Virus record (IMG/VR): IMGVR_UViG_3300042470_001171
Coordinates: 1-64,000 of that record
Length of the DNA stretch: 64,000 nucleotides
Direction: 5' to 3' (one strand)
From: a virus
Part shown: positions 16,339 to 23,854 of the stretch, piece by piece
How positions within the stretch are numbered: the first letter of the stretch is position 1
Layout of the letters: each line of letters starts with the position of its first letter
Notes under the pieces: generated by a model
Databases searched by the model: none
Seen by the model: only the letters and a program-made list of their open reading frames with translations
Told to the model about the DNA's origin: nothing
Made by a program: the position numbers and the translations under genes

Positions 16339-16428
16339 GCCACCCCCACCAGCCGATATAGTCAGTGTTCCCCTATACTATACTGGGTAAACTGTCAAGC
16401 TGGATCCAGTTGTGGGCACCCTGAAGCC
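16339..16428. promoter_or_regulatory. Divergent control region of sigma factor and integrase
   Basis: Contains TGTCAA 16393-16398 (TTGACA on minus), AT-rich TATACTATAC around 16374-16383 and GGGCACCCTG at 16414-16423 before the integrase ATG. The sigma -10 cannot be placed at normal spacing with confidence. Confidence 0.45.
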
Positions 16429-17316
16429 ATGGATACTATTACCGTCACCTCCCAGCCCTCCCAGACTGCTAGCCTTGCCCTGCAGCAGGCCAGTAGCGAC
16501 GACCACCTGATCGAGATGTGGATCAGTCGTTCCCGAAGTGCTGGCACCCAGAAAGCCTACCGTCGAGCGATCACCCGGCTACGGGCTTGGCTAGCCCACC
16601 ACGACTGCCACCAGCTAGCCATGGTCACAGCGGCCATGCTGATCGACTATGAGGCCACGTTCCCGAAGCGCTGGAGCGATGCTACCTGCAACCTGCACAA
16701 GGCCGCCATCAAGTCGCTGTGGAAGTTTGGCAGCTCCATTCGTTACCTGCACTTTAATGTCCCCCATGCTGTCTACCGGCTAGGCAAGCCCAGGCCAGTC
16801 ATGGCGGAGCGGATCCTAACCGAAGGCGAAATGAGGCGGGCCATTGCCAAGGAACCTAGCCTGGAGGCCCAGCTATTCCTGCGCTTCCTATTTGCTACTG
16901 GCGTTCGGGCCAGCGAGGCGCTAGCGGTGCGGTGGTGTGACCTGCACCTACGCGGCCAGCGGGTGTTCCTGGCTATCCACCACGGCAAGGGCGACAAGGC
17001 CCGCGAGATCGGATGCTCCAAGGCTGTCTACGACGCGCTGATCCAGGCCCGGCCAGAGGATGCGCTGGACCAGGACGAAATATTCCCGGTGCCCTACCTG
17101 ATCGCTTGGCAATGGGTGAAGGTGGCCATGGCCAGGATCGGCAAGCCCCAGGCTAGCCCCCACTGGCTGCGCCATGCCCATGCTGTCACCGCAGCCGCCC
17201 ATGGCTCCGACTGGTGGAGCATTGCACAGCAATTAGGCCACGCCCGGCCGTCGTTCACAATGGACCGCTACGCCCATTTTAATGGGGTGTTTAGCTCGGA
17301 CTATGTGGATATTTAA
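16429..17316 (+). CDS. Tyrosine recombinase / phage integrase
   Basis: 295 residues from ATG 16429. N-terminal SAM-like DNA-binding domain (SRSAGTQKAYRRAITRLRAW), then the catalytic domain with Arg I in ATGVRASEALAVRW (~160), HWLRHAHA (His/Arg II, ~245), LGHARP (His III, ~270) and nucleophile Tyr in MDRYAHF (~280). It would integrate or resolve the phage genome. Not coupled to any visible excisionase; att sites were not identified. Confidence 0.92.
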   Translation: MDTITVTSQPSQTASLALQQASSDDHLIEMWISRSRSAGTQKAYRRAITRLRAWLAHHDCHQLAMVTAAMLIDYEATFPKRWSDATCNLHKAAIKSLWKFGSSIRYLHFNVPHAVYRLGKPRPVMAERILTEGEMRRAIAKEPSLEAQLFLRFLFATGVRASEALAVRWCDLHLRGQRVFLAIHHGKGDKAREIGCSKAVYDALIQARPEDALDQDEIFPVPYLIAWQWVKVAMARIGKPQASPHWLRHAHAVTAAAHGSDWWSIAQQLGHARPSFTMDRYAHFNGVFSSDYVDI

Positions 17317-17356
17317 GCGCCTAAAACGCACAAAGCCCGGCAAAGCCAGGGCGGAA

Positions 17357-18029
17357 ACTCCCACGATGGTGGGGTATAGGATAGGTACGGGCTGGAGGAA
17401 CGCCCACTAGAGTGGGGAATGCCAAGCCCAGTTTCACGCTGGAGCGATAGGGGCAAGACTCACCCCCACCAAAGTGGGGAGGTGTTTGCGAGGTGACGGG
17501 TCAGGCTAGCAAACTGGCCCTAACCGAGAAACCCCCACCGGAGTGGGGAGGTGTTTGCGAGTTAAGGGTGCTGGCGCGGTGCCTGACACTGACGAAAGGG
17601 AAAAACCCCCACCGAAGCGGGGAGGTGTTTGCGAATGCCGAGTCAATCGTGGTGGGCCTAACAGCTACCCCGGAGAAACCCCCACCGAAGCGGGGAGGTG
17701 TTTGCGAGCAGTGGGATCGGCACATTCAACGTCGGAGCGGTGGTCGATCAACCCCCACCGGAGTGGGGAAGTGTTTACCAGGCTGTTGTAAACGGGTTTC
17801 CGGCACATAGAAAAACCCCCACGAGGGTGGGGATACTGTGTTTCAGCCACCTCAAGGGCCAGGGGCGTGATAGGATAAACCCCCACCGAAGTGGGGAGGT
17901 GTTTGCGCTTGGGCACCGTGGCGCAATACGGCTTTTTCTCGGAGAAACCCCCACCAAAGCGGGGAGGTGTTTGCGAGAGGGTGCCCTATGGGCTGTCACT
18001 ATCGGCAGAAAAACCCCCACCGGAGTGGG
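17357..18029 (-). CRISPR. CRISPR array 3: eleven repeats, mostly full-length
   Basis: On the minus strand, repeats read GCAAACACCTCCCCGCTTCG then GTGGGGGTTTCTC, close to type I-E repeats. Plus-strand core positions (A of CCCAC) are 18019, 17953, 17885, 17821, 17757, 17684, 17611, 17537, 17468, 17406, 17363. Units are 66, 68, 64, 64, 73, 73, 74, 69, 62, 43 nt. With a ~36-nt repeat, spacers are ~28-38 nt. Repeats at 17821, 17406 and 17363 are degenerate. No cas gene lies within 1.3 kb. Confidence 0.9.
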
Positions 18030-18080
18030 TCCACCGTCACCTACCACCAAATTTTCAAAGTTCTTGCCCCCACTATAGCA
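18030..18080 (-). promoter_or_regulatory. CRISPR leader, array 3
   Basis: Minus strand: TTTGTGCTATAGTGGGGGCA, AGAACTTTGAAAATTTGGTG, GTAGGTGACGGTGG, first repeat. The TGTGCTATAGT block is an extended -10 promoter. Confidence 0.75.
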
Positions 18081-18111
18081 CAAAGCTGGCCAGTTGGTGC
18101 AGGCAAAGCAA

Positions 18112-18146
18112 ACCCCCGGCGAGGGCCAGGGGTGGCAGGCAGGCTA
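18112..18146 (-). terminator. Intrinsic terminator after the 18151 gene
   Basis: Minus strand CCCCTGGCCCTCGCCGGGGG followed by TTTGCTTT. Confidence 0.7.
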
Positions 18147-18150
18147 GGGG

Positions 18151-18390
18151 CTAGATCCCCAGGCCAGAATCCAGCCAAGTGTCCGTGCATCGCTCCCAGC
18201 CAAGCCCATCCAGCAGGGCGAGGATGCGGGCGGTGGTGAAGTGCTGGTAGTTAACCTCGTCGGGAGCCAACAGGCTGGCCTCGCTAGCAGCCCGCCAGAG
18301 GGCGTCTAGGGCCATCTGGACAAGGCCCATGCGGGTGGCAGAGATATAAATGTCCCGCTGATCTCTTTGGTAGGGGTTGTCTCGTTTCAT
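18151..18390 (-). CDS. Small hypothetical protein
   Basis: 79 residues with the CCACTTACACTGAGAGGATC leader. Polar N-terminus (MKRDNPYQRDQRDIYISATR), helical middle (LVQMALDALWRAASEAS) and acidic end. No family recognised. Confidence 0.6.
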   Translation of the reverse strand: MKRDNPYQRDQRDIYISATRMGLVQMALDALWRAASEASLLAPDEVNYQHFTTARILALLDGLGWERCTDTWLDSGLGI

Positions 18391-18408
18391 GGCGTGATCC
18401 TCTCAGTG

Positions 18409-18459
18409 TAAGTGGTTGGTCCCCTCGCTGCGCTGTGGGGTGGCAGCGGTAGCCTAGGC
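18409..18459 (-). repeat. 51-bp direct repeat, copy 1
   Basis: Same as 18693-18743 with two mismatches. It covers the CCACTTA leader of one gene and the intergenic spacer before it, and reaches the 3' end of the upstream gene. A likely tandem duplication scar. Confidence 0.8.
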
Positions 18460-18674
18460 TAGTCCTGAGTAGTCAGATAGGGAGTGCCTACTCCCACTCT
18501 GGGATCATGCTCGTGTTCAGCCTCGTATGCGGCTACATCGTCTGATGACATGGTGTTTAGTTCCTTCCCGTCCACCCAGTAACCACCGTTACTGTCGAAG
18601 ATCAAGACGGTCTGATCTAGTTGGTCCTGAGTCATTTGAGAGGTTATGTCTCGAAGTTGTCGCCAAGTTATCAT
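18459..18674 (-). CDS. Small acidic hypothetical protein
   Basis: 71 residues: MITWRQLRDITSQMTQDQLD, QTVLIFDSNGGYWVDGKEL, then SSDDVAAYEAEHEHDPRVG. The form resembles small phage proteins with a DNA-mimic-like acidic charge. Leader CCACTTACCC precedes. Function unknown. Confidence 0.6.
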   Translation of the reverse strand: MITWRQLRDITSQMTQDQLDQTVLIFDSNGGYWVDGKELNTMSSDDVAAYEAEHEHDPRVGVGTPYLTTQD

Positions 18675-18692
18675 TTGTTTAGACTCCGTGGG

Positions 18693-18743
18693 TAAGTGGT
18701 TGGTCCCCTCGCTACGCTGTGGGGTGGCAGCGGTGGCCTAGGC
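18693..18743 (-). repeat. 51-bp direct repeat, copy 2
   Basis: Partner of 18409-18459; contains the CCACTTAC leader and ends in the last codons of the upstream gene. Confidence 0.8.
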
Positions 18744-19205
18744 GGCCAGACTAGCCAGTAGCTCAGTCTTTTTCATCCGAGCTGCACCCTTGACGCCCCG
18801 AGCAGTGCCCAGCTTGCGCAACTCCCGGATACCCAGGGCGGCCAGCGGGGTGGCCTCGGGTTGGGGTTGGGGCACTGGGCTAGCTACCGGTGCCGGGGCT
18901 GGCTCTGGGGCCTCCTGGACGGGCTCAGGGGCTTGGCAGCTATCCACCCAGGCATCAACCCTGGGCTGCAGCCATAGCCGGGTTAGCTTGCCAGCCAGGT
19001 AGGCCAGCAGGCCCAGGCAGGCAATCATCTGGCCAGCCCAGCGGTAACGAGCCATGGCGGCTTCAGAAAAGAATGCTTCGGTATACAGGCCCCAGGCCCA
19101 GGCCGTGACCTGGCAAGCCCGGTCAGAGGCTCCGTACCAGGTCTCCCAGGCAGCGGCGACAAAAGAACCATTGTGGCGGGTGGTGGTGATAGTGGCAGTG
19201 TTCAT
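18738..19205 (-). CDS. Hypothetical protein with C-terminal Rho-N/SAP-like domain
   Basis: 155 residues from the ATG at 19205. N-terminal part with aromatic helix and one hydrophobic segment (MIACLGLLAYLAGKL), a long Pro/Glu/Ala linker, and a C-terminal helix pair LGIRELRKLGTARGVKGAAR then KKTELLASLA, as in Rho-N or SAP nucleic-acid-binding domains. Possibly a membrane-linked DNA-binding protein. Confidence 0.6.
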   Translation of the reverse strand: MNTATITTTRHNGSFVAAAWETWYGASDRACQVTAWAWGLYTEAFFSEAAMARYRWAGQMIACLGLLAYLAGKLTRLWLQPRVDAWVDSCQAPEPVQEAPEPAPAPVASPVPQPQPEATPLAALGIRELRKLGTARGVKGAARMKKTELLASLAA

Positions 19206-19259
19206 GGCGTTAATCCTTGTGTAGTGTGGATGGCCGCTGTAGCGGTGCGGCATGTCACC

Positions 19260-19289
19260 AATATAGCCGGGGTATATCGGGCCTGTCAA
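19260..19289 (-). promoter_or_regulatory. Promoter (TTGACA-N18-TATATT family) for the 19205 gene
   Basis: Minus strand -35 TTGACA (19289-19284), -10 TATATT (19265-19260), spacer with GATATA. Upstream GTGCCACTAATATACC matches the 14-15 kb promoters. Confidence 0.75.
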
Positions 19290-19327
19290 TATGCTAGGGG
19301 TATATTAGTGGCACAACTTCTGGCACA

Positions 19328-19426
19328 CTCCCACCAAGTGGGAAGTAGGGGATACCGACATAGGATCCACTCCCACGCTGGTGGGGCCTCTTCATGCAGT
19401 GATCCACTCCCACCGCAGTGGGTATC
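19328..19426 (-). CRISPR. Leaderless mini-array after cas5e: three repeats
   Basis: Minus-strand hairpins CCCACTGCGGTGGGAGTGGA, CCCCACCAGCGTGGGAGTGG and CCCACTTGGTGGGAGTG at 19412, 19375 and 19333 (plus-strand core A). Units 37 and 42 nt. The first hairpin is within 20 nt of the cas5e stop codon, in the operon's direction. Confidence 0.7.
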
Positions 19427-19429
19427 GCG

Positions 19430-19876
19430 CTAGGCCTCCTCCCGGGCAACAGCCCAGATCGGGCCAGACGGGACACAATTACGCCGTCCTAGGTATAGCT
19501 GGAATTTAGGCCGGGCCAGCGCCTTGGCAATGGTGCGGATCTGCTGCAAGTCACCCCGCAGGGTAACGGTAGAACTGAAGTCGCTCAGGTAGTGCCGGGT
19601 GGTGATGGCATTGCGGCCTGGGGCCCCGTCATAGGTGATAGCATCGCGGATGGTGTGGAAGTCCTCCAACACTCCGCCATGGCTTGTCTCGCCTATCTCC
19701 ACCTGCAGCCCGTCCAGTTCCGGCGCTGACTGGCCTCGACGTATCCCCAGGGCAGCACACAACATGCCGCGGATCGCCGACTCAGTTGGGGCATCCTCCG
19801 TCAGTCGTTGCTGCAGCCGTGGCCCGGTGCCATAGGCAGCCATGGGGCCTGCTAGCTTCAGGACTAGCCTAGGCAT
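19430..19876 (-). CDS. cas5e: Cas5e (CasD)-like, short
   Basis: 148 residues from the ATG at 19876, overlapping cas7e. Family landmarks in order: LVLKLAGPMAAYGTG, ESAIRGMLCAALGIRRG, DFHTIRDAITYDG, HYLSDFSSTVTLRGD and FQLYLGRRNCVPSGPIWA. In Cascade, Cas5e caps the 5' handle of the crRNA and holds Cas8e. E. coli CasD is ~224 residues; here the protein ends just after the LGRR block, so the C-terminal third is missing. This is a native stop, with no in-frame continuation seen. Confidence 0.88.
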   Translation of the reverse strand: MPRLVLKLAGPMAAYGTGPRLQQRLTEDAPTESAIRGMLCAALGIRRGQSAPELDGLQVEIGETSHGGVLEDFHTIRDAITYDGAPGRNAITTRHYLSDFSSTVTLRGDLQQIRTIAKALARPKFQLYLGRRNCVPSGPIWAVAREEA

Positions 19877-21122
19877 AGGCCACCTCCTTGCCAGCACCCA
19901 TGGCTACTTGCAGGGCCCCATCAATGGCCCCGTCCAGGGGCTGGCCGAACCAGCCTGGCTGGGTAGTCACTTCAGCTTTGTACAGCGACTTGTCGCCGTA
20001 GATGACGTTTAGCCGGTCCTGGTACTGGCGCAGCGCATCAGCGGCCTGGTGCGGGATACCCTGGGCTAGGAAGTCGTCGTCGGTGGTGCAGCTATTGATT
20101 GACACATGGAATGCCGGTGCCAAGGTGTAAGGCTGAGCCGCTGTCACCCGCACCTGCACATAGTCTGGCCGAGTTAGATGGGCATGGCTGCGCACATAGC
20201 CAGTCGGCAGGGTAGTGCAGAATGCTGTCAGGAATCCCCGGGCAAACTGCTGGGCCAGCTCGGGGTCGCCGATCAAGCGGGCCAGCTCAGTGACATTCAG
20301 GTTGGCATAGCGGTAGTAGACGGGCGAGATGATGGGCAGCTCCCCCAGGTGGCCAGCGCCAGACTTAGATTCCTCATCCAAGGGTTCAATGTCATCTTCG
20401 GCGGTGAAAAAGTCCGGCTCACCAATCACTTGGCCCATGCCCTTGACATTGGTGATACCAAAGGAATTAACCGAGATCGCATCCGCCACTTGGGTGCAGC
20501 CATCGACGCTGGCCTCAGTCAGGCTAGCCATCATCCGGCCAAACAGTGCGACATCCCCTGGTACTTGCTGGCCTAGCTTGCCCAGAGCTTTGCGGATGCC
20601 CTGCAAATCCCTGGCGCTAGGTTTTTCAGGCGCTGGAGCCTTCTTGGGGTTTATATCCAAAGCCTCCTGGTAACGCTGGGCCCGCTCCAGCATATCTCCC
20701 AGTAGCACCGAATGATCGGCGGCCAGAGCGGCAATGGTGTCCAGCTCATGCTCAGACAGGAATAACAGGTTGCCGCTATCCTCCAGCATGGCCGGGATCA
20801 GGTTGTCGTCTTTGAGGTTGAACAAGCCCAACAAGAACCGAGCCACCATCAAGTTATCAGCGTCACCGCCCAAAAAGCCAGTGCAGCAGCAGGATAGGCG
20901 ACTGGCCAGGGCGACGTCATGGCGACGGCTGCGGAAAGCCAAGGCCTTGCGGTCAACGGCCATCCATTCCCCATAGTGTTGCCGGGCGGCCCGTTTCTGG
21001 GACTGGCTGGAGAGCCGGGCCCGCCAGCTACCACCGTATTGGATCTTTTTGGGTGCCCCGGACTTGTCCCGGTTGGCATTGCTGGGCGGTAAAGCGTGGA
21101 TCAGGTGCACTTCGATAAACAT
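19869..21122 (-). CDS. cas7e: Cas7e (CasC/Cse4) crRNA backbone protein
   Basis: 417 residues, GGGAGGAACCCT before the ATG. Diagnostic segments: FIEVHLIHALPPSNANRD, WRARLSSQSQKRAARQ, GDVALFGRMMASLTEA, QVADAISVNSFGITN, PDFFTAEDDIEP and SPVYYRYANLNVTELA. Cas7e polymerises along the guide. It is somewhat longer than E. coli CasC (363), with an extra helical segment around residues 130-170 and a long C-terminus. Full-length, unlike its Cas5e and Cas8e partners. Confidence 0.93.
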   Translation of the reverse strand: MFIEVHLIHALPPSNANRDKSGAPKKIQYGGSWRARLSSQSQKRAARQHYGEWMAVDRKALAFRSRRHDVALASRLSCCCTGFLGGDADNLMVARFLLGLFNLKDDNLIPAMLEDSGNLLFLSEHELDTIAALAADHSVLLGDMLERAQRYQEALDINPKKAPAPEKPSARDLQGIRKALGKLGQQVPGDVALFGRMMASLTEASVDGCTQVADAISVNSFGITNVKGMGQVIGEPDFFTAEDDIEPLDEESKSGAGHLGELPIISPVYYRYANLNVTELARLIGDPELAQQFARGFLTAFCTTLPTGYVRSHAHLTRPDYVQVRVTAAQPYTLAPAFHVSINSCTTDDDFLAQGIPHQAADALRQYQDRLNVIYGDKSLYKAEVTTQPGWFGQPLDGAIDGALQVAMGAGKEVAYA

Positions 21123-21155
21123 AGGGTTCCTCCCTTAAGGACTGGGCCTGGTGGC

Positions 21156-21297
21156 CACCCCCACCGCCGTGGGGCCTTTTTGGTTGTCGATCCACACCCA
21201 CCGGAGTAGGTTGTATGACGTGTCTGTGCAGGAGACACCCCCACCGGAGTGGGGCCACTGCTCAGCCCTGAGACACCCCCACCAATGCTGGCGCGGG
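21156..21297 (-). CRISPR. Leaderless mini-array between cas6e and cas7e: four repeats
   Basis: Core A positions 21281, 21243, 21200 and 21163; units 38, 43, 37 nt. The first, degenerate hairpin lies in the last codons of cas6e (encoding PALVGVSQG). The others fill the gap before cas7e. Orientation is that of the operon, so Cas6e cleavage would cut its own mRNA. Confidence 0.7.
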
Positions 21298-21876
21298 CTC
21301 AGGCGTAGTCACCGCCGCCACCGGCAGCAACGACAGCAGGCCGCAGCCGTACGCCTTTTCCCGGCCAATGCCGTTGACCATGGCATCAGCTAGCCGCTGG
21401 CTATGGGTCACCGTCAGATACCCGTCCACTACCGATACCTCAATGGGGAATGAACGAGTGTAATGCTCACGGCGCACATGATCATGGTGTTTTTGCACTC
21501 GCACCTGGCGCACCTCGAAGGTAGCACCTAGCCGATCCTCCCTGGCGGCCAGCCACTCAGCGGCAGGCACCGGATAGCGCCGACACCGGTCATCCCGGTT
21601 ACTTTGGGCCACAGAGTTGAGCCCCAGGCGGAAGCGGTAACGCTCCCCAACATTAAGCAGGTTATGCCTAAACTCCAGCTTCACCTGGGCCTCATAGGCT
21701 TTAGGCCACTTGGGCTTTTCTACCGACTGCACCAGGATGGATCCGCCGTCAACCCGGAACAATGCCCCGACTTGGCTGCGGGGGTCTGGGCCCAGATCGT
21801 CAGGAAAGCCCGCCATCACATAGCGGTGCAGGCTTCCATGGCCATCTGGCCGGGCAAAACGAGAAAGGTATAGCAT
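21262..21876 (-). CDS. cas6e: Cas6e (CasE/Cse3) crRNA endoribonuclease
   Basis: 204 residues. The N-terminus LYLSRFARPDG with LHRYVMAGFPD (candidate catalytic His ~17) and the C-terminal Gly-rich loop GIGREKAYGCGLLSLLPV are hallmarks of Cas6e. The central VGERYRFRLGLNSVAQ and RRYPVPAAEWLAAR also align with CasE. Cas6e cuts below the repeat hairpin, leaving a short 5' handle. It starts in the TAATG at the end of the nuclease gene. The last codons overlap a repeat. Confidence 0.92.
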   Translation of the reverse strand: MLYLSRFARPDGHGSLHRYVMAGFPDDLGPDPRSQVGALFRVDGGSILVQSVEKPKWPKAYEAQVKLEFRHNLLNVGERYRFRLGLNSVAQSNRDDRCRRYPVPAAEWLAAREDRLGATFEVRQVRVQKHHDHVRREHYTRSFPIEVSVVDGYLTVTHSQRLADAMVNGIGREKAYGCGLLSLLPVAAVTTPEPAPALVGVSQG

Positions 21877-22520
21877 TATCGTGATCCTCCGTAAACGGTT
21901 CTGTAATTGGCTTGCCGCAGCCAGTCCACCGCAGCAGTCTGGCTGGACAAAGTAAATGTGTTGCTATCGAACCGCACCACTTGCAGCTCGACGCCCAGGC
22001 GGCCCTGGACTAGCTGGGCACCCCGGGCCTGACGTTGGCCACCTACGATCAGGCGGTGCAGAAAAGCTTGGTCTTCGGCGGCAATAGGGCCATCCTGAAA
22101 ACTGCGCTTGATGCGCCCCACATGATCGCAAATGTCTGCCTTGGCCCGCTCGAAGCTGATCGGCACCCCAGCAATGCAATAAGTTGGTCGGGGCACCGCT
22201 GGCACTATCTCCCAGGTGAAGCTGGACAGCTCCCCGCTATCGCGGTGGGTCCGTAAGCGTTCCACCGTGGACTTAGCCGGTAGGCCAGTCTCATGGAATA
22301 GCACCAGGTGCTTTTTGCTGGGCCGAGTCCAGCGTCGTTGGTAACTGTTGCCCTGGCCGATGGCCTCCCGCACCTGGTCGGCAGGCTTTACCTCCACCAG
22401 CGTGTCGTACTGAGCACCGTCGACGACTATGTCAATGCGGTCCTGACCTACGGGCACCTCAGTGCGGCCACCATGGCGGACGGCCCAAGCGTCCCGAATA
22501 ATGTCATGGGGGAAGTTCAT
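21876..22520 (-). CDS. PD-(D/E)XK nuclease-like protein in the cas operon
   Basis: 214 residues, first gene of the cas operon. The nuclease core reads E21, RID30IVV, LVE43VK45 and Q56GNSY60: an acidic residue, D-(x12)-ExK, and a RecB-type QxxxY. The C-terminal half (ICDHVGRIKRSFQDGPI, AFLHRLIVGGQRQARG) is unlike Cas11 or Cas3 and I do not recognise it. It could supply DNA cleavage to a Cas3-less Cascade, act like Cas4, or be an unrelated defence nuclease. Fold call is good; role is inferred from position. Confidence 0.7.
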   Translation of the reverse strand: MNFPHDIIRDAWAVRHGGRTEVPVGQDRIDIVVDGAQYDTLVEVKPADQVREAIGQGNSYQRRWTRPSKKHLVLFHETGLPAKSTVERLRTHRDSGELSSFTWEIVPAVPRPTYCIAGVPISFERAKADICDHVGRIKRSFQDGPIAAEDQAFLHRLIVGGQRQARGAQLVQGRLGVELQVVRFDSNTFTLSSQTAAVDWLRQANYRTVYGGSR

Positions 22521-22590
22521 CTGTGGTTTTCCAACCCAATTAATGGCTTATAGTTGGATGGTAACACTTTTTTGTTATCTGGAGAACTAC
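22521..22590. promoter_or_regulatory. Divergent control region of the cas genes
   Basis: Only 70 bp separate the nuclease start from the cas8e start. It contains a dyad of the dispersed element: AACCCAATTAATGGC (22532-22546) and GGCTTATAGTTGGA (22545-22558). TATAGT in the right half is a candidate cas8e -10. The two divergent units are probably co-regulated by whatever binds this element. Confidence 0.55.
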
Positions 22591-23409
22591 ATGACCGACA
22601 TCTTTACCTACCCCTGCATTGCCACCCCCCAGGGCACCGCCAGCCTAGCCGATCTGCTGGCCAGCCCTGAAGCCTACACCGACATCAGCGAACCCCACCT
22701 CACCCGCCAGGCGTTCCTACGCCTGCTGCTAGCCATGGCCAGTGTCACCATGAAAAACCAGCCCCTATCAGGCGATATGCCGCTGTGGAACAACTGGGGC
22801 GAGCCAGGCTTCCTGCAGGTAACAGGCCTGCCTGAGGCCTCCACCCGTAGCCCCCAAGCGATCATGGATTTGATGGATGGCTCCGGCCCCGCCCTGGTGC
22901 CCCGCAACTTCCTAGCCGCCCCAACCGAGGCCGACCTGATCAAGGCGCTGATCACCGCCTACTTCTGCGATAGGCCCGGGCTCAAGGCTCAGGTGAAGGG
23001 CCTGCCAGTATCTGGGCCCAAGCCTAGCCACATGGGCCAGCTAGTGGCCTGGAAGTGGGGCGATACCCTAGCAGACTTCCTGGAGCTCAACGGCGTGGCA
23101 ACGTCCTCCTGGGTGCCCTGGTGGAAGCGCCCCATCGACTACGGCGAGACGCTGGACGCTGACAACCCCGATCTGGTGCAATACCTCATGTGGCCATGGC
23201 GGCGACTCCAGGCATTCCCTGGCGGCATTGTCGTGGCCGCTGGCGTGAAATGCACCGTAGCCGATCCCTGGGCAATTGCCCGGGCCAGCCTGCGCCACCT
23301 GAGCAAAGGGCTAGCCGAGTTCGAGTTGACCGGGCCTGCCAGGGTGTCGGGCATGGTGCTGAACCAGGCTAGCCCGCTGGCGTGGAAGGAATGGGTGATA
23401 GCTAGGTAG
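22591..23409 (+). CDS. cas8e: Cas8e (CasA/Cse1)-like, short form
   Basis: 272 residues from ATG 22591 after CTGGAGAACTAC. Cse1-like order: ASLADLLASPE, LTRQAFLRLLLAMASVT, EPGFLQVTGLPEAST, QAIMDLMDGSGPALVPRN, ALITAYFCDRPG, PSHMGQLVAWKWGDTLADF and SSWVPWWKRPIDYGETLD then VQYLMWPWRRLQAF. E. coli CasA has ~502 residues; here the protein stops where the C-terminal four-helix bundle would begin. That bundle takes part in target binding and Cas3 recruitment in known systems. Assignment rests on motif order, not a search. Confidence 0.72.
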   Translation: MTDIFTYPCIATPQGTASLADLLASPEAYTDISEPHLTRQAFLRLLLAMASVTMKNQPLSGDMPLWNNWGEPGFLQVTGLPEASTRSPQAIMDLMDGSGPALVPRNFLAAPTEADLIKALITAYFCDRPGLKAQVKGLPVSGPKPSHMGQLVAWKWGDTLADFLELNGVATSSWVPWWKRPIDYGETLDADNPDLVQYLMWPWRRLQAFPGGIVVAAGVKCTVADPWAIARASLRHLSKGLAEFELTGPARVSGMVLNQASPLAWKEWVIAR

Positions 23410-23423
23410 GTCTGCAGGGGGTG

Positions 23424-23452
23424 TTGACAAGTCGATTCACCCCCTGTATATT
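23424..23452 (+). promoter_or_regulatory. Promoter (TTGACA-N17-TATATT family)
   Basis: -35 TTGACA 23424-23429, -10 TATATT 23447-23452, then the CCACTTACACCGAGGAC leader of the 23488 gene. Confidence 0.75.
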
Positions 23453-23487
23453 GAAATTGTTGAACCACTTACACCGAGGACAAAGCT

Positions 23488-23778
23488 ATGCTCACGAATT
23501 ACAATCCTTCTGAAATAGAAGAATTGAACAAAAAATTGGCCCCTGAGCAATGGGAGCCGATCACGTTTCAAGTCATAGACGAGGACAATAACGTCCACGA
23601 AAACATCCCTGGGAAATCGCTCTGGGTAGATCGCCGCTATGAAGTGGTGACATACCCATCAGGGCGAAAAGGCGTCCAGCTTCTAGGCGGCTGCCTAGAA
23701 ACGGTTCTTCTTCGAGAGCCGGAAACTGAAGAGGGCAAGAAGCAAGCCCTGCGGCTCAACATGCGGGTTGAAGTTTAG
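23488..23778 (+). CDS. Small acidic hypothetical protein next to cas8e
   Basis: 96 residues, acidic (MLTNYNPSEIEELNKKLAPE, QVIDEDNNVHENIPGKS, LREPETEEGKKQA). Own promoter, leader and terminator. Lower GC than its neighbours. Sits between cas8e and array 4, so a role linked to CRISPR control is conceivable, but nothing in the sequence shows it. Confidence 0.6.
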   Translation: MLTNYNPSEIEELNKKLAPEQWEPITFQVIDEDNNVHENIPGKSLWVDRRYEVVTYPSGRKGVQLLGGCLETVLLREPETEEGKKQALRLNMRVEV

Positions 23779-23799
23779 ATCGCCAACCCCCCACCCCTC

Positions 23800-23836
23800 C
23801 CGCAGACCCCGGCCCCATGGCTGGGGTTTTTGCTTG
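23800..23836 (+). terminator. Intrinsic terminator
   Basis: ACCCCGGCCCCATGGCTGGGGT followed by TTTTGCTT; lies just before the array 4 leader. Confidence 0.75.
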
Positions 23837-23854
23837 GGCAGCTATGGCCAGCCT

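Noticed and set aside
17493-18239. Overlapping frames encoding PTGVG/PPPEWG repeats on both strands
   Set aside because: These are translations of the CRISPR repeats of array 3; no ribosome sites and every frame is open by repeat composition.
21876-22520. Assignment of the nuclease-like gene as Cas11e (Cse2)
   Set aside because: Cas11e is an all-helical protein without an ExK/QxxxY pattern; residue layout does not match.
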